Shown: positions 1-9,217, numbered from the stretch's first letter. The stretch: 64,000 bases of DNA from Azolla caroliniana (GCA_043228905.1 JBHGNT010000015.1:6944001-7008000), one strand, 5' to 3'. Numbers and translations: made by a program. The notes: generated from the sequence alone by a model not told the origin.

Positions 1-482
1 GGTTGTAGCACTTGTACCCTTTCTGCCCGTGCGAGTAGCTGACCACAATATACTTCTCGGCCTTGGCATCCAATTTCCTCTATCTCTCATCCCACACGTG
101 CACGTATGAGATACTACGGAAAACCCTGAGGTGTGCCAAATTCGGCTTTTGCCTGAAATATAGCTCATGTGGTGACGTCTTTGCTCCGAAGGCAGATATC
201 TGATTCTATATGTAGAAGACCATTCAGATTGTTTTAGCCCAATGGATCCTTGCATGCTCTTCTCCTCCAACATTTCCCTAGCCGCTTCTACCATTGTCCG
301 GTTCTGTAAAACAGCCACGTTGTTCTGCTCCGGCGTGTATATGAAGGAGAACATCCTCCAAATTCCCTTTGTCTGCAAATAACTAGTGAACTGGCTGGAA
401 AAGTATTCTTTTCTGCCATCCGACCACAGACACTTGATCTTCCTCTCTGTTTACCTCTCAACTAGACTTTTCAGGTCCCGAA
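1..482 (-). pseudogene. Ty1/copia integrase fragment (family B)
   Basis: Read on the minus strand this encodes the second half of a copia integrase core and its C-terminal end. A stretch resembling YTPEQNNVAVLQNRTMVEA lies near 290-360, PNLAHLRVF near 130-160, and KLDAKAEKYIVVSYSHGQK followed by GYKCYN at 1-85. Frames shift several times, so it is not functional. It is cut by the window edge on one side and by a chromovirus LTR at 483. The piece at 39.1-40.7 kb looks like the same lineage. Confidence 0.75.
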
Positions 483-970
483 TGTCTTGATATAGCATGG
501 TATGGCTTCAAACATGATATAGCATGGTACAACTTCAAAAAGATTTGAACCCATGACCTTGTGTCACATGGGTTGAAGCCCTACCATTAGGCTTTATATT
601 GTAAAACAAAGAACATTGTTTTCATTTATTATTTCACCTAGGAAATCCATGTATATTCTAGATTTCTTTGGTAAATTCTAGAAATGTCAAGAATACTTCT
701 AAGCACACTATAAAAAGAGGCACATGGCATTATTGAGAACCAATTCTGTTCAACGCCAGTCTTAAGCCCCCTAGTTGTTCTTGTATCAGATTTCTTCATA
801 TAATATCATATACTTCTTGTTGTCATCATTATCTCTCTATACTCTCTCTCTCTCTCTCTCTCTTCTCTCTCGTGATTCTCACACACTCTTTCCCTTCTTA
901 GTACAAATCCCCATTCTTCTCCTCTTTCTTTAGTACTAATCTCTCCTTGCTTCTAGTAGTATCCCTGACA
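483..970 (+). repeat. Diverged chromovirus 5' LTR
   Basis: This LTR is homologous to the intact chromovirus LTR at 2,384-2,807: the same order of tRNA-like segment, TATAAAA box (709-715), (CT)n tract and ...CCTGACA end. It starts TGTCTTGATATAG and carries a short internal duplication of a GATATAGCATGGTA unit near 490-530. The sequence after it (973-984) is complementary at 10 of 12 positions to 742-753, which starts 33 bases from the TATA box, as in the intact copy. The left boundary is approximate. Confidence 0.75.
542..594 (-). other. tRNA-like segment with A and B boxes in LTR
   Basis: On the minus strand an A-box-like AAGCCTAATGGTAGGGC begins at 594 and a B-box-like GGTTCAAATC begins at 551, 43 bases apart. 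An AAGGTC variable-loop-like stretch precedes the B box. No complete cloverleaf is evident, so this is a tRNA-derived remnant, not a tRNA gene. It is antisense to the LTR and lies upstream of its TATA box. Confidence 0.6.
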
Positions 971-1050
971 GTTTGAATCGAATTTGTCTTGAGCTTCGTA
1001 TCCCTCCTTCCGTTCATACTAATCTTCTTATCCTTCCTTCCTCCAATACT

Positions 1051-1266
1051 ATGGCAACTGTTAGCACTCAAGAATACCAATCGGTTTTCTCGGAGTTGCA
1101 ATGCTTGAAAGAAAGGTTTGTCACATTGGAACAAGATGTCACAGATGAACAATTGGAAGATAAAGAGATGGGGAAGTTGATGACAATGAGTAAGAATATC
1201 TATTCCATGACTGGTATTGATTTCCTTGATGTTAACAAGGGAGATCAACCCTTTTTATACATGTAG
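1051..1266 (+). pseudogene. Truncated chromovirus gag fused to unrelated sequence
   Basis: The first 26 or so codons (MATVSTQEYQSVFSELQCLK and a few more) match the gag start of the chromovirus at 2,876. The match stops near 1,131. The frame then runs on for about 45 codons into acidic sequence with no gag similarity before a TAG. The rest of gag-pol is missing. The following 1,267-1,456 holds no recognisable coding sequence; part of it may be the LTR of the minus-strand chromovirus remnant next to it. Confidence 0.65.
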
Positions 1267-1456
1267 TGAAGCATTATAAGCATGCTCATGCCAAGTCTTA
1301 CATACTATACTATCAAGCATACTAATTCTTGCATTCCAAGTCTTATATACTGAGTCTTATATACCACTCTTTATACAAAGGTTTAAAATCTAAAGTTTGT
1401 CTAGGAGAAATATATATATACAAGAACCTAGGCTAAAATTCAAGTCGATGTTCATG

Positions 1457-1828
1457 ACATTATCCTTCCCTTAAGCGCCGACTTCAAGAAGGTGCAGGTT
1501 TGTCAAGATATCGGAGATGAAAATCATGAACCATTTCCGGGGCATTGAGTAAATTTCTAGCGGGCACATGTCCGTGTCTGTGACAGTACCCATGTGGCCT
1601 CAGAGATGGGATATCCTTTCCACAAGACCATATACTGGAGCTTCCGTCGGCTCTTGCGTGAGTCTAGAATGGTCTCGACTTCATACTCATCCCCAGTCGC
1701 CAAAGCCACAGGGGGGTGGTGGCTCGATGCTTCTTCCTGGAATTGAGGATGGATGATAGAGCTCAAGAAGTGATGCATGGAAGACATTGTGAATTCGATA
1801 GTGTGATGTGAGAGGAATAACGAGTAAT
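1457..1828 (-). pseudogene. Chromovirus integrase C-terminus and chromodomain remnant
   Basis: Minus-strand reading gives the integrase tail motif SHYRIHNVFHASLLE (about 1,765-1,815), then a chromodomain EYEVETILDSRKSRRKLQ with MVLWKGYPISEATW (about 1,600-1,700), and a tail resembling VHDFHLRY. The WKGYP form suggests a different chromovirus lineage from the one at 2.4-8 kb. A purine-rich AAGGGAAGGATAA followed by TGTCATGAAC near 1,456 looks like its polypurine tract and 3' LTR start. Frameshifts make it non-functional, and it is cut at 1,829 by a copia LTR. Confidence 0.75.
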
Positions 1829-2069
1829 ATTGCTAAGCCCCAACCAAGTCTTGAACACTTCTTTCGAAGGAAACACAGAAATAGGAAGTGGAGAGTACAC
1901 AAAGGAAATACCCAGGATGTTTACGTGGAAAACCCTAAATGGGAAAAACCACGGGAGCCCACAGACTCCAACTATCACTATAGGAGAAAGGTACAATCAG
2001 AGACTCGGAGGCAATGACCTCGAGCTCTGTTTCTTTGCCCAGCGGCGGTTACAACAGAGTATCGCTCTG

Positions 2070-2114
<45 letters not shown>

Positions 2115-2381
2115 CGCTCTCTGTACAACAGTTACAACAACTCTCACAACACTATGACCATACATATAAAGTGATTTCCCTAAGTCATATTTATACTTAT
2201 ATGAAATTAGGGCTATTTAGAAATATAGCCTCATTGGGCTTCCTCAAGACATATTTACAAATCTGTCTTCACTTCCGGTTCTCACCGGGTCCACCGATCC
2301 AATTTTCAGATCTCTTCCAGTTCTCACCGGGTCTTCTCTATTCATAACCGGATCCCATCCAGAGGAACCGATTTCCCAACA
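1829..2381 (-). repeat. 3' LTR of split copia element A
   Basis: This LTR is in minus orientation, starting TGTTGGGAAATCGG at 2,381. It shares with the LTRs at 54,620, 59,334, 37,115 and 38,596 the 'cctaaatgggaaaaaccacggga' region (about 1,930-1,955), the (CT)n tract (2,073-2,111) and the segment 'aagtcatatttatac'. Its polypurine tract and RNase H gene lie at 8,010-8,661, separated from it by the chromovirus insertion. The far end is set by similarity and is approximate. Confidence 0.75.
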
Positions 2382-2394
2382 ATTGTCATGATAT

Positions 2395-2452
2395 GGCAAG
2401 ACTCGAACCCATGACCTTATGCTACATGGGTCGAGCTCTTACCATTAGACTA
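2395..2452 (-). other. Antisense tRNA-like segment in U3
   Basis: The minus strand reads TAGTCTAATGGTAAGAGC (A box, from 2,452) and 43 bases later GGTTCGAGTC (B box, from 2,409), with AAGGTC at the variable-loop position. Box sequences and spacing fit a tRNA, where A and B start about 44 apart. The D and T stems pair only weakly, so it is tRNA-derived rather than a working tRNA. The 3' LTR copy (7,594-7,651) has the single LTR difference inside its B box (C to T at 7,604 on the minus strand). Confidence 0.7.
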
Positions 2453-2566
2453 TGAATTGTATTTTGTAGGATATTATTTTCATTTATGCTTTATCATAGA
2501 AAATTGATGTATATTCCAGATCTCTCTGGAACATTCTAGAAGCTTCAGGATTATTCCTAAAAACAC

Positions 2567-2611
2567 TATAAAAGAAGGCACAAGGCATTGTTTTGAACCA
2601 AATTGGTTCAA
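2567..2611 (+). promoter_or_regulatory. LTR core promoter and predicted self-primer
   Basis: TATAAAA at 2,567-2,573 predicts transcription start about 30-35 bases on, near 2,600. The RNA would begin AAATTGGTTCAA (2,600-2,611), the exact reverse complement of 2,810-2,821 just after the LTR. In Tf1 and related elements the first 11 bases of the mRNA fold back and prime reverse transcription at such a site. The start site is inferred from TATA spacing only. Confidence 0.6.
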
Positions 2612-2809
2612 CACCAGTCTTAAGCCTCTTAGCCGATTTGTACTTATCTTTCATATAATATAAGAGCTGCTGTCATCATCCTATTTCTCTCTCTCCTCTT
2701 CTCACTTCCTCTCTCTCGGGAATCTTACGCAGTCCTGTCTTCTTAGTACTAATAGTACTACTCTTCTTAGTACTAATTCCATCTCTGCTTTAGTACTATT
2801 CCTGACAGT

Positions 2810-2821
2810 TTGAACCAATTT
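2810..2821 (+). other. Putative self-priming primer binding site
   Basis: TTGAACCAATTT lies 2 bases after the 5' LTR end (2,807), where a primer binding site is expected. It does not begin TGG and matches no plant tRNA 3' end that I recognise. It is perfectly complementary over 12 bases to 2,600-2,611 in the LTR. Confidence 0.6.
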
Positions 2822-2875
2822 CTCCTCTAGCCTACTTGTCACTCTCCCTCATCCTCCTACCCTTTTCCCTATACT

Positions 2876-4048
2876 ATGGCTACTGTTAGCGCCCAAGAAT
2901 ACCAATCCGTTTTCTCCGAGCTACAGTGCCTAAAAGAAAAATTTGTTGCCCTGGAACAAGAAAACCAACGGCTGATAGGGGATCTGCAACAAATCGCTCT
3001 CGAAAAACAACAAACGCAACAACAACATGGGGAGTTAGCGTTACGGGTACAACAACTCGAAGCAGCGTTGCAACAACAAGGATCCAGTCCCCAAGGATTT
3101 CATAAAGAGCCCAAGATTGGACTTCCCGTCAAATTTGATGGAACGCGTTCGCAATTCCGGGGATTCCTTAATCAGGTACGCTTAGTCATCCAGATGCATC
3201 CTTCCCGATATCCCACTGATGCATCTCGAGTCGTCCTAATAGGCACGCTACTTAGCGGCTCAGCCTTGGCATGGTTCGCTCCGCTTCTAGAAAAACAATC
3301 GCCCTTGCTTAATAACTTTGAAGATTTTATTGGTGAGTTTAAAGCCTGCTTTGGAGACACCGACAGCATCAGGACGGCGATCAACAAGATCCGGCGATTG
3401 CGTCAAGGCGATCGTCCAGCCTCTGCCTACGCGGCGGATTTCCGCCTACTTGCTTCAGATATACCCTGGGATGATCAAGCACTAATGGAGCAGTTTCGCT
3501 ATGGCTTGCGAAACGATGTCAAAGATCTACTTCTAACTTTCCCCGAAGAACCAAAGTCTCTTACGGAGGCAATCAGTCGAGCAGTTCGATGTGACAACCG
3601 CCTTTTTGAACGGCGTTCAGAACGTCAATTACAGATACCACGCTCTAGGCCAGAGCCCACTTACGCCGCAGTCGCGGCTAAACCGTTTGCACGAGACATA
3701 CCTCAAGCAAATACTTCGACACCGATGGAGATCGATACCATGCGTCGACGCGGCCCGTTATCGGAAGAAGAAAAGCAACGACGACGTGCCAATCGATTAT
3801 GCCTTTATTGCGGTGGACCAGGACATATCGCCATCAATTGTCCCCATAGGCCAAGAAGACAGGTAAATCAAATCGTCGCCTGTACTAAACCTGAGTCAAT
3901 TCTTCCCTTCGGAGTGTCTAATAGTAGTAATAGTACTAATAGAGTGTCAGATAGTATTCATAGTACTAATAGCCCAAGTATCTCAAATAAATTTGAAATC
4001 CTTAGTCAATTAGATGAAGAGTTAAACGATTGTGTCCAGCCAAAATAG
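2876..4048 (+). CDS. gag: Gag polyprotein of the chromovirus
   Basis: 390 codons, intact. Residues 10-85 form a Q/E/L-rich coiled coil. Residues 95-245 are the capsid-like domain typical of Ty3/sushi Gag, with LPVKFDGTRSQFRGF at its start and FRYGLRNDVKD near its end. A CCHC zinc knuckle (CLYCGGPGHIAINC, about residues 308-321) should bind the RNA genome. The ATG at 2,876 is the first in the open frame and matches the start in the diverged copy at 1,051. Gag should assemble cytoplasmic virus-like particles. It ends TAG 20 bases after a possible -1 frameshift heptamer. Confidence 0.9.
   Translation: MATVSAQEYQSVFSELQCLKEKFVALEQENQRLIGDLQQIALEKQQTQQQHGELALRVQQLEAALQQQGSSPQGFHKEPKIGLPVKFDGTRSQFRGFLNQVRLVIQMHPSRYPTDASRVVLIGTLLSGSALAWFAPLLEKQSPLLNNFEDFIGEFKACFGDTDSIRTAINKIRRLRQGDRPASAYAADFRLLASDIPWDDQALMEQFRYGLRNDVKDLLLTFPEEPKSLTEAISRAVRCDNRLFERRSERQLQIPRSRPEPTYAAVAAKPFARDIPQANTSTPMEIDTMRRRGPLSEEEKQRRRANRLCLYCGGPGHIAINCPHRPRRQVNQIVACTKPESILPFGVSNSSNSTNRVSDSIHSTNSPSISNKFEILSQLDEELNDCVQPK
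4021..4027 (+). promoter_or_regulatory. Candidate -1 frameshift heptamer GTTAAAC
   Basis: G-TTA-AAC lies in the gag reading phase (TTA at 4,022, AAC at 4,025), 19 bases before the gag stop. A -1 slip here enters the protease frame with no stop between. GUUAAAC is a known natural slippery sequence (equine arteritis virus). No obvious strong downstream stem or pseudoknot was worked out. Confidence 0.5.
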
Positions 4049-4635
4049 GAGCCATTTGGTTGGATAGTAGCCCTAGATCTGTACAGCCCATTAGTGGTTC
4101 CATTCCTTCCAAGCAAGTTAGCAATGTGTTCCTAGCCCAAGTCATTGTTAGTACTAAAAGTACTCCCCCAGTACCCGTCCTAGCACTTTTAGATTCCGGA
4201 GCTAATTCCTATTTCATGGATCGAAATTTTGCCCAAGCTTCTCAGATATCCTTAAGAAAACTTCCTTGTCCCGCATCTGTAGTGGTCATTGATGGTCGTC
4301 CCATTGCTTCCGGGAATATTGTAGAAGAATCAGAACCCATTCAAGTTGTCCTAGGTAGTTTTGTGTGTATAATATCATTTAATATAATTAGTAGTCCAGA
4401 GCATCCCATTGTCCTAGGATTACCTTGGCTTGAATTACATAATCCAGACATAGATTGGAAGAATCAACTCGCCGAGTTTCGACCATTTCACTCCATCAAC
4501 TACGCGAAGAAGGACCCAAGGAGGCAATGTTCCTATTTTCCATATCAGTACATCCTTCCAGCACTATTAAGAAGGACTCCTCAGTACAACTTCCGGCAAA
4601 ATATCATCCTTATGCCGATGTATTTGACAAGGTAA
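4021..4635 (+). CDS. Retroviral-type aspartic protease frame
   Basis: This frame is -1 relative to gag and has no conventional ATG of its own near its start, so it is probably reached by frameshifting. The active site ALLDSGANSYFMD is at about 4,186-4,224, and the later conserved HPIVLGLPWLELHNPDIDW motif at about 4,405-4,455 marks the end of the protease fold. The last 60 codons are a linker overlapping the RT frame by 193 bases (4,443-4,635). It would cleave Gag and Gag-Pol within particles. Confidence 0.8.
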   Translation, partial: VKRLCPAKIGAIWLDSSPRSVQPISGSIPSKQVSNVFLAQVIVSTKSTPPVPVLALLDSGANSYFMDRNFAQASQISLRKLPCPASVVVIDGRPIASGNIVEESEPIQVVLGSFVCIISFNIISSPEHPIVLGLPWLELHNPDIDWKNQLAEFRPFHSINYAKKDPRRQCSYFPYQYILPALLRRTPQYNFRQNIILMPMYLTR

Positions 4636-7571
4636 AAGCCGGTACCCTTCCTCATCACCGTCCCTATGACTGTCCCATCGATTTACAACCAGGAACCGAG
4701 CCACCATGGGGACCAATTTACAACCTGTCACCCACCGAGTTAGAAGTCCTTCGAGCCTACATAGAGGAGAACTTGGCAAGCGGGTTCATCCGTCATTCGA
4801 AATCTTCGGCCGGTGCACCCATCTTCTTTGTCAAGAAGAAAGATGGCTCACTTCGTCTTGTCGTTGATTACCGCGGATTAAATAAAGTCACCATTCGAAA
4901 TAGGTATGCACTTCCTCTTATATCAAGTCTTTTAGAGCGAGTTAATGGTGCCAAGATTTTTACTAAAATCGACCTACGCGGAGCGTATAATCTCGTGCGG
5001 ATCCGACCGGGAGATGAGTGGAAGACCGCTTTTCGCACGCGGTATGGGCATTTCGAGTATACTGTTATGCCGTTTGGCCTAACCAATGCACCCGCAGTCT
5101 TCCAACACATGGCAAATGATATATTCAGAGACCTCTTGGATATCTGTTTGATCATTTATCTGGATGATCTGTTGATTTATTCGAAGACCCAGGAAGAGCA
5201 CGATTCTCATGTACTATTAGTACTAAAGCGACTCCGCGAGAATGGTCTTTATGCCAAGCTAGAAAAATGTAGCTTTGACTGCAAGCAAGTGGAATTTCTA
5301 GGCTACGTCATCTCCTCAAAGGGCATCGCCATGGATCCAGCTAAGATCCAAACTGTACTAGAGTGGCAAATTCCACGGTCGGTACGAGATGTACAATGTT
5401 TTCTAGGTTTTGCTAACTTCTACCGTAAGTTTATACAGGATTACTCGAAGATTATTTTACCTCTCACACAACTTACGAAGAAGGGCCAAGCATTTCTTTG
5501 GTCCATTGAAGCAGATATGGCTTTTCGGCATCTTAAGAAAGCCTTTACATCAGCACCGATTCTAGCTCATGTGGATACAAGCAAACCATTCATCATGGAG
5601 GCCGACGCATCAGATTTCGCCCTCGGTAGCATCCTTTCTCAACAAGGTGATAAAGAAGAGTTGCATCCGGTGGCTTTCCATTCGCGCAAATTCGATGTCG
5701 CAGAAATCAACTACGAAATACATGACAAGGAGTTATTAGCCATCGTGGATTCATTTGTACAATGGCGGCATTTCTTAGAGGGCTCTCCACATCAGGTCAT
5801 TGTCTTCAGCGATCATAAAAATCTTGCTTATTTTCAGAACGCTCGCGTACTAAACCGACGGCAAGCTCGGTGGGCGCAATTCCTCACGCGTTTCGACTTC
5901 AAAATCACATATCGACCGGGGAAGCAGCAAGGAAAAGTAGATGCACTATCACGACGTTCATATCTTGCACCTCGTCCTGGTGACGCAACATTTGATAATC
6001 AAAAGCAAGTAATCTTGGGACCAACACGATTGCACACAACGCGGATTTTTCACACCCCGATGGATTCACGGATTACCGATGACATACGTGCAACCTTGAA
6101 GACGGATAGTTTTGCTCAAGACATCCTGGCGCACATTGATACTTCTCGGGCATCCTGTTCTCAGTCTCAACAACCAGGTATTGACTACCGACAATTCGAA
6201 TATCATGATGGTTTGTTATTCTTTAAAAAGCGCGTATATGTCCCCGATTGCTCCTGTCGCCTTCAAATTGTCCAACATTGTCACGACACCCATACGGCGG
6301 GACATTTCGGTAGTACTAAGACGTTGGAGCTAGTGCAGCGATCTTTTTGGTGGCCCCACATGCGCCATTTTGTCGACGACTACGTTCGGACCTGTGATGC
6401 TTGCTGCCGAGCAAAGATGCCACGACACCATCCATATGGCTTGTTGGAACCTTTACCAATTCCAAGTAAGCCATGGCAGTCTATTTGTCTTGATTTTATC
6501 ACAGATCTGCCGGTCTCGAAAGGGTTCGATGCTATCCTAACCGTCGTCGATCGATATACGAAGATGGCACATTTTGTGCCATGTACTAAAGCCATCACTA
6601 GCGAGGAAACCGCCGCTCTTGTTATGTGTGAGGTTTTTCGGCATCATGGCCTCCCAGACAGTATTATCAGTGACCGAGGCCCGCAATTTGTCTCCAAATT
6701 TTGGCAGCATCTCTTCAAGATGCTCAAGGTCTCCTGCAACCTCTCCTCCGGCTACCATCCTCAGACCGACGGACAGGCGGAATGAACAAACCAAACGCTG
6801 GAGCAATATCTCCGGTGTTTCCTGAGTTATCAACAGGACGATTGGGCCGAGATTCTCCACTTTGCGGAGTTTGCGTATAATAATGCTATTCACTCCTCGA
6901 CTCGGGTCTCCCCATTTTTCGCTTATATCGGTTTCCATCCTCACTGGTCGGTGATCGACACTCCGGAGCTACCTACCAACCCTCGTGCCGAGGATCATTT
7001 GGAGAGGCTACGCAAGATCCAGATGGATCTCTCTACTCACCTTCGTCATGCTCAACACACACAGAACACTTATGCGGATCGTCATCGGACTCCCTCCTCT
7101 TTTGCCATCGGAGATCGAGTATGGCTCTTACGTCGTCACATCAAGACTACTCGACCGTGCGACAAGTTGGATTATCGACGACTCGGTCCTTTCCGTATTA
7201 CGGGGAAGATTAATGATGTCACCTTCCGCCTTGACCTCCCTCCACAGCTTCAGATACATCCGGTTTTCCATTGTTCTCTTCTTGAAACTTATAAAGCAAA
7301 CACCATTCCTGATCGTGTGACACCACCGCCGCCCCCACTGGAGTTGGACGCCGGCCCGGAGTATGAAGTTGCTGCCATCCTCGATTCCAAACTTGTTCGC
7401 AACAAACTCTATTACTTGGTCGATTGGCTCGGTTATAGTCCGAGCGAACGTACTTGGGAACCCGTCGAGAATGTTGCCAATGCACAAGATCTTCTTGTTG
7501 ATTTCCACCGAAAGTATCCGGACAAACCCGGTCCGCAATTAGCGCTGACTCGTTCCACTCGTCGTCTTTAA
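4443..7571 (+). pseudogene. pol: Pol: RT, RNase H, integrase, chromodomain; one stop
   Basis: This frame is -1 relative to the protease. RT begins near 4,590 (ADVFDK, then GAPIFFVKKKDGSLR) with catalytic YLDD at 5,157-5,168. RNase H carries EADASDFALG near 5,600. Integrase has the HHCC zinc region (about 6,270-6,410), catalytic Asp near 6,490 and 6,670, and Glu at 6,780-6,782. A TGA at 6,783-6,785 follows directly, most simply an Arg CGA that lost its CpG. The same frame then runs 261 codons through the integrase tail (HPVFHCSLLE) and a chromodomain (about 7,355-7,530: YEVAAILDS, LVDWLGYSPSERTWEP) to TAA. No slippery heptamer was seen at the protease/RT overlap. Confidence 0.88.
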
Positions 7572-7582
7572 GGGGGAGATAG
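7570..7582 (+). other. Polypurine tract of chromovirus
   Basis: AAGGGGGAGATAG directly precedes the 3' LTR and overlaps the pol stop codon. It would prime plus-strand DNA synthesis. Confidence 0.85.
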
Positions 7583-8006
7583 TGTCATGATATGGCAAGA
7601 CTCAAACCCATGACCTTATGCTACATGGGTCGAGCTCTTACCATTAGACTATGAATTGTATTTTGTAGGATATTATTTTCATTTATGCTTTATCATAGAA
7701 AATTGATGTATATTCCAGATCTCTCTGGAACATTCTAGAAGCTTCAGGATTATTCCTAAAAACACTATAAAAGAAGGCACAAGGCATTGTTTTGAACCAA
7801 ATTGGTTCAACACCAGTCTTAAGCCTCTTAGCCGATTTGTACTTATCTTTCATATAATATAAGAGCTGCTGTCATCATCCTATTTCTCTCTCTCCTCTTC
7901 TCACTTCCTCTCTCTCGGGAATCTTACGCAGTCCTGTCTTCTTAGTACTAATAGTACTACTCTTCTTAGTACTAATTCCATCTCTGCTTTAGTACTATTC
8001 CTGACA
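7583..8006 (+). repeat. Chromovirus 3' LTR
   Basis: 424 bp, identical to the 5' LTR except for base 7,604 (A here, G at the equivalent 2,405). That change is a CpG loss inside the antisense B box. It is followed by the target duplication ACAAT. Confidence 0.93.
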
Positions 8007-8009
8007 ACA

Positions 8010-8661
8010 ATCACCCCCTTCACTCCGGCATGGGATGTCTCGTCAACCCGATCTGCTTTTGACATGTGTCTAGCTTGTCGATTGTCAGCATCTTGGTCAG
8101 CATGTTCGACCCGTTCTCTTTCGTGTGGATCTTCGTCAACACGAACTCTTGATCTTCTACTCTCTCTCGGATTCAGTGGTACCTCCACTGGATATGTTTC
8201 GTCCGGGAATGGTAGGCCGTGTTCTTTGCAAGGTGGATGACACTTTGATTGTTGCAGTAGAGTCGGTATTCCTCCTGTTGGATCCCTAGCTCTCCGATGA
8301 AGTCCGTCATCCAGATTATCTCTTACCGGTTTCTACAGCTGCCATATACTCCGCCTCCGTGGTTGACAACGCAACCGTCTTTTGCAGCCTCGACTGCTAT
8401 GAAACAGCTCCCCCTGCATAAGTCATGACATATCCAGATGTAGACCGACTGGTATTTGCATCAGCCGACATATCCGAATCGGTGAATCCGTTAGGTTGAG
8501 GATTACCGGAGTCGAATCGGAGGCACATAGTCGAAGTTCCTTTCAGATACCGGAGTATCCACTTGACAACATTCCAATGCTCTTTGTCGGGATTGCTCAT
8601 GAACCGCCTCACCATTCCGACTGCATATCCGATATCCCGCCGGGTACATAGCATCGCGTAC
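8010..8661 (-). pseudogene. Copia element A: RT end and RNase H
   Basis: Minus-strand continuation of the copia whose LTR is at 1,829-2,381. It starts at the polypurine tract (GAAGGGGGTGA on the minus strand). Motifs include CTRRDIGYAVGMV, WILRYLKGTST, GFTDSDMSADANTS and ALSTTEAEYMAAVE (RNase H). It is closely related to the young copia at 54.6-59.9 kb but has extra stops and frameshifts. At 8,662 another copia LTR begins, interrupting the RT shortly after CTRRDIGYAVG. Confidence 0.85.
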
Positions 8662-8963
8662 TGTTGAGAGTCAAGCTCAACTTGGTCTAGTGTGTGAACT
8701 CACCTTGAGAGTGAAGAGACACTCCAACGGTCAAGAGTCACCATTATGTCACCACTTTGTATTCTAGCATTTAGTATGAGTCATAGAATCATATTCTATG
8801 ACACATAACTTATGAGCTTTCACATTCCCCATGCTCCATGAGTCTTGTAGTTAATGAAGAGAGAGAGGGTGACTACATAAAGCACCCTCCTCCCACCTTG
8901 TATAATGTTGAGTCTTTCTCCTTTGTCAATATACTTTTACCTTGTGTATTCTCTGTGTTTCAC

Positions 8964-8996
<33 letters not shown>

Positions 8997-9058
8997 TAGA
9001 CACACACATAACTCACATCTCTTTCGCTTCACAAGAATCCATCTCTTGGTTCTTTACA
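8662..9058 (+). repeat. Copia D 5' LTR
   Basis: 397-bp LTR starting TGTTGAGAGTCAAGCTCAAC (a terminal hairpin) and ending TTCTTTACA. It is followed at once by the initiator-Met tRNA primer site TGGTATCAGAGC (9,059-9,070). A (GTCT)n microsatellite sits at about 8,966-8,995. It is inserted in copia A; the 3' LTR is not in the window. Confidence 0.85.
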
Positions 9059-9217
9059 TGGTATCAGAGCGATTTGGTAGCTTGATCTAACCCATTCGCC
9101 TCATCGTGATCGTGTGTTGTGCTCTACGCCGACGACCAAGAACCGACTCATAGTTATCGTAGCTTCGCTACATAGCTCGCATTCGAAGAGAGAAGAAGAA
9201 GAAGAAGAATCGACATA

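Larger units (their letters stand above)
2384..2807 (+). repeat. Chromovirus 5' LTR
   Basis: The 424-bp LTR starts TGTCATGATATGG and ends CCTGACA. U3 begins with an antisense tRNA-like segment (2,395-2,452). A TATAAAA box is at 2,567-2,573, a palindrome TTGAACCAA-A-TTGGTTCAA at 2,593-2,611, then a CT-rich R/U5. Several AGTACTA repeats occur near its end (2,735-2,800) and recur within gag-pol. Confidence 0.93.
2384..8006 (+). mobile_element. Near-intact sushi/Tf1-like Ty3/gypsy chromovirus
   Basis: This 5,623-bp element has 424-bp LTRs (TGTCA...TGACA) that differ at a single base in my comparison. It is flanked by a perfect 5-bp target duplication ACAAT (2,379-2,383 and 8,007-8,011). Removing it rejoins the 3' LTR and polypurine tract of copia A. 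Order: LTR, non-tRNA primer site, gag, protease, RT, RNase H, integrase, chromodomain, polypurine tract, LTR. Gag and pol resemble the sushi/Tf1/Tcn1 chromovirus branch better than the usual seed-plant branches; that placement is from memory of motifs. The only obvious lesion is one TGA in the integrase. Near-identical LTRs mean a very recent insertion. Confidence 0.93.

Noticed and set aside
1267-1456. Solo LTR or gene between the two chromovirus remnants
   Set aside because: Apart from the polypurine-like/LTR start near 1,456 there is no second boundary or coding signal.
2395-2452. Functional tRNA gene
   Set aside because: A and B boxes are good, but D, anticodon and T stems pair poorly and no acceptor stem closes. 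I call it tRNA-like only.
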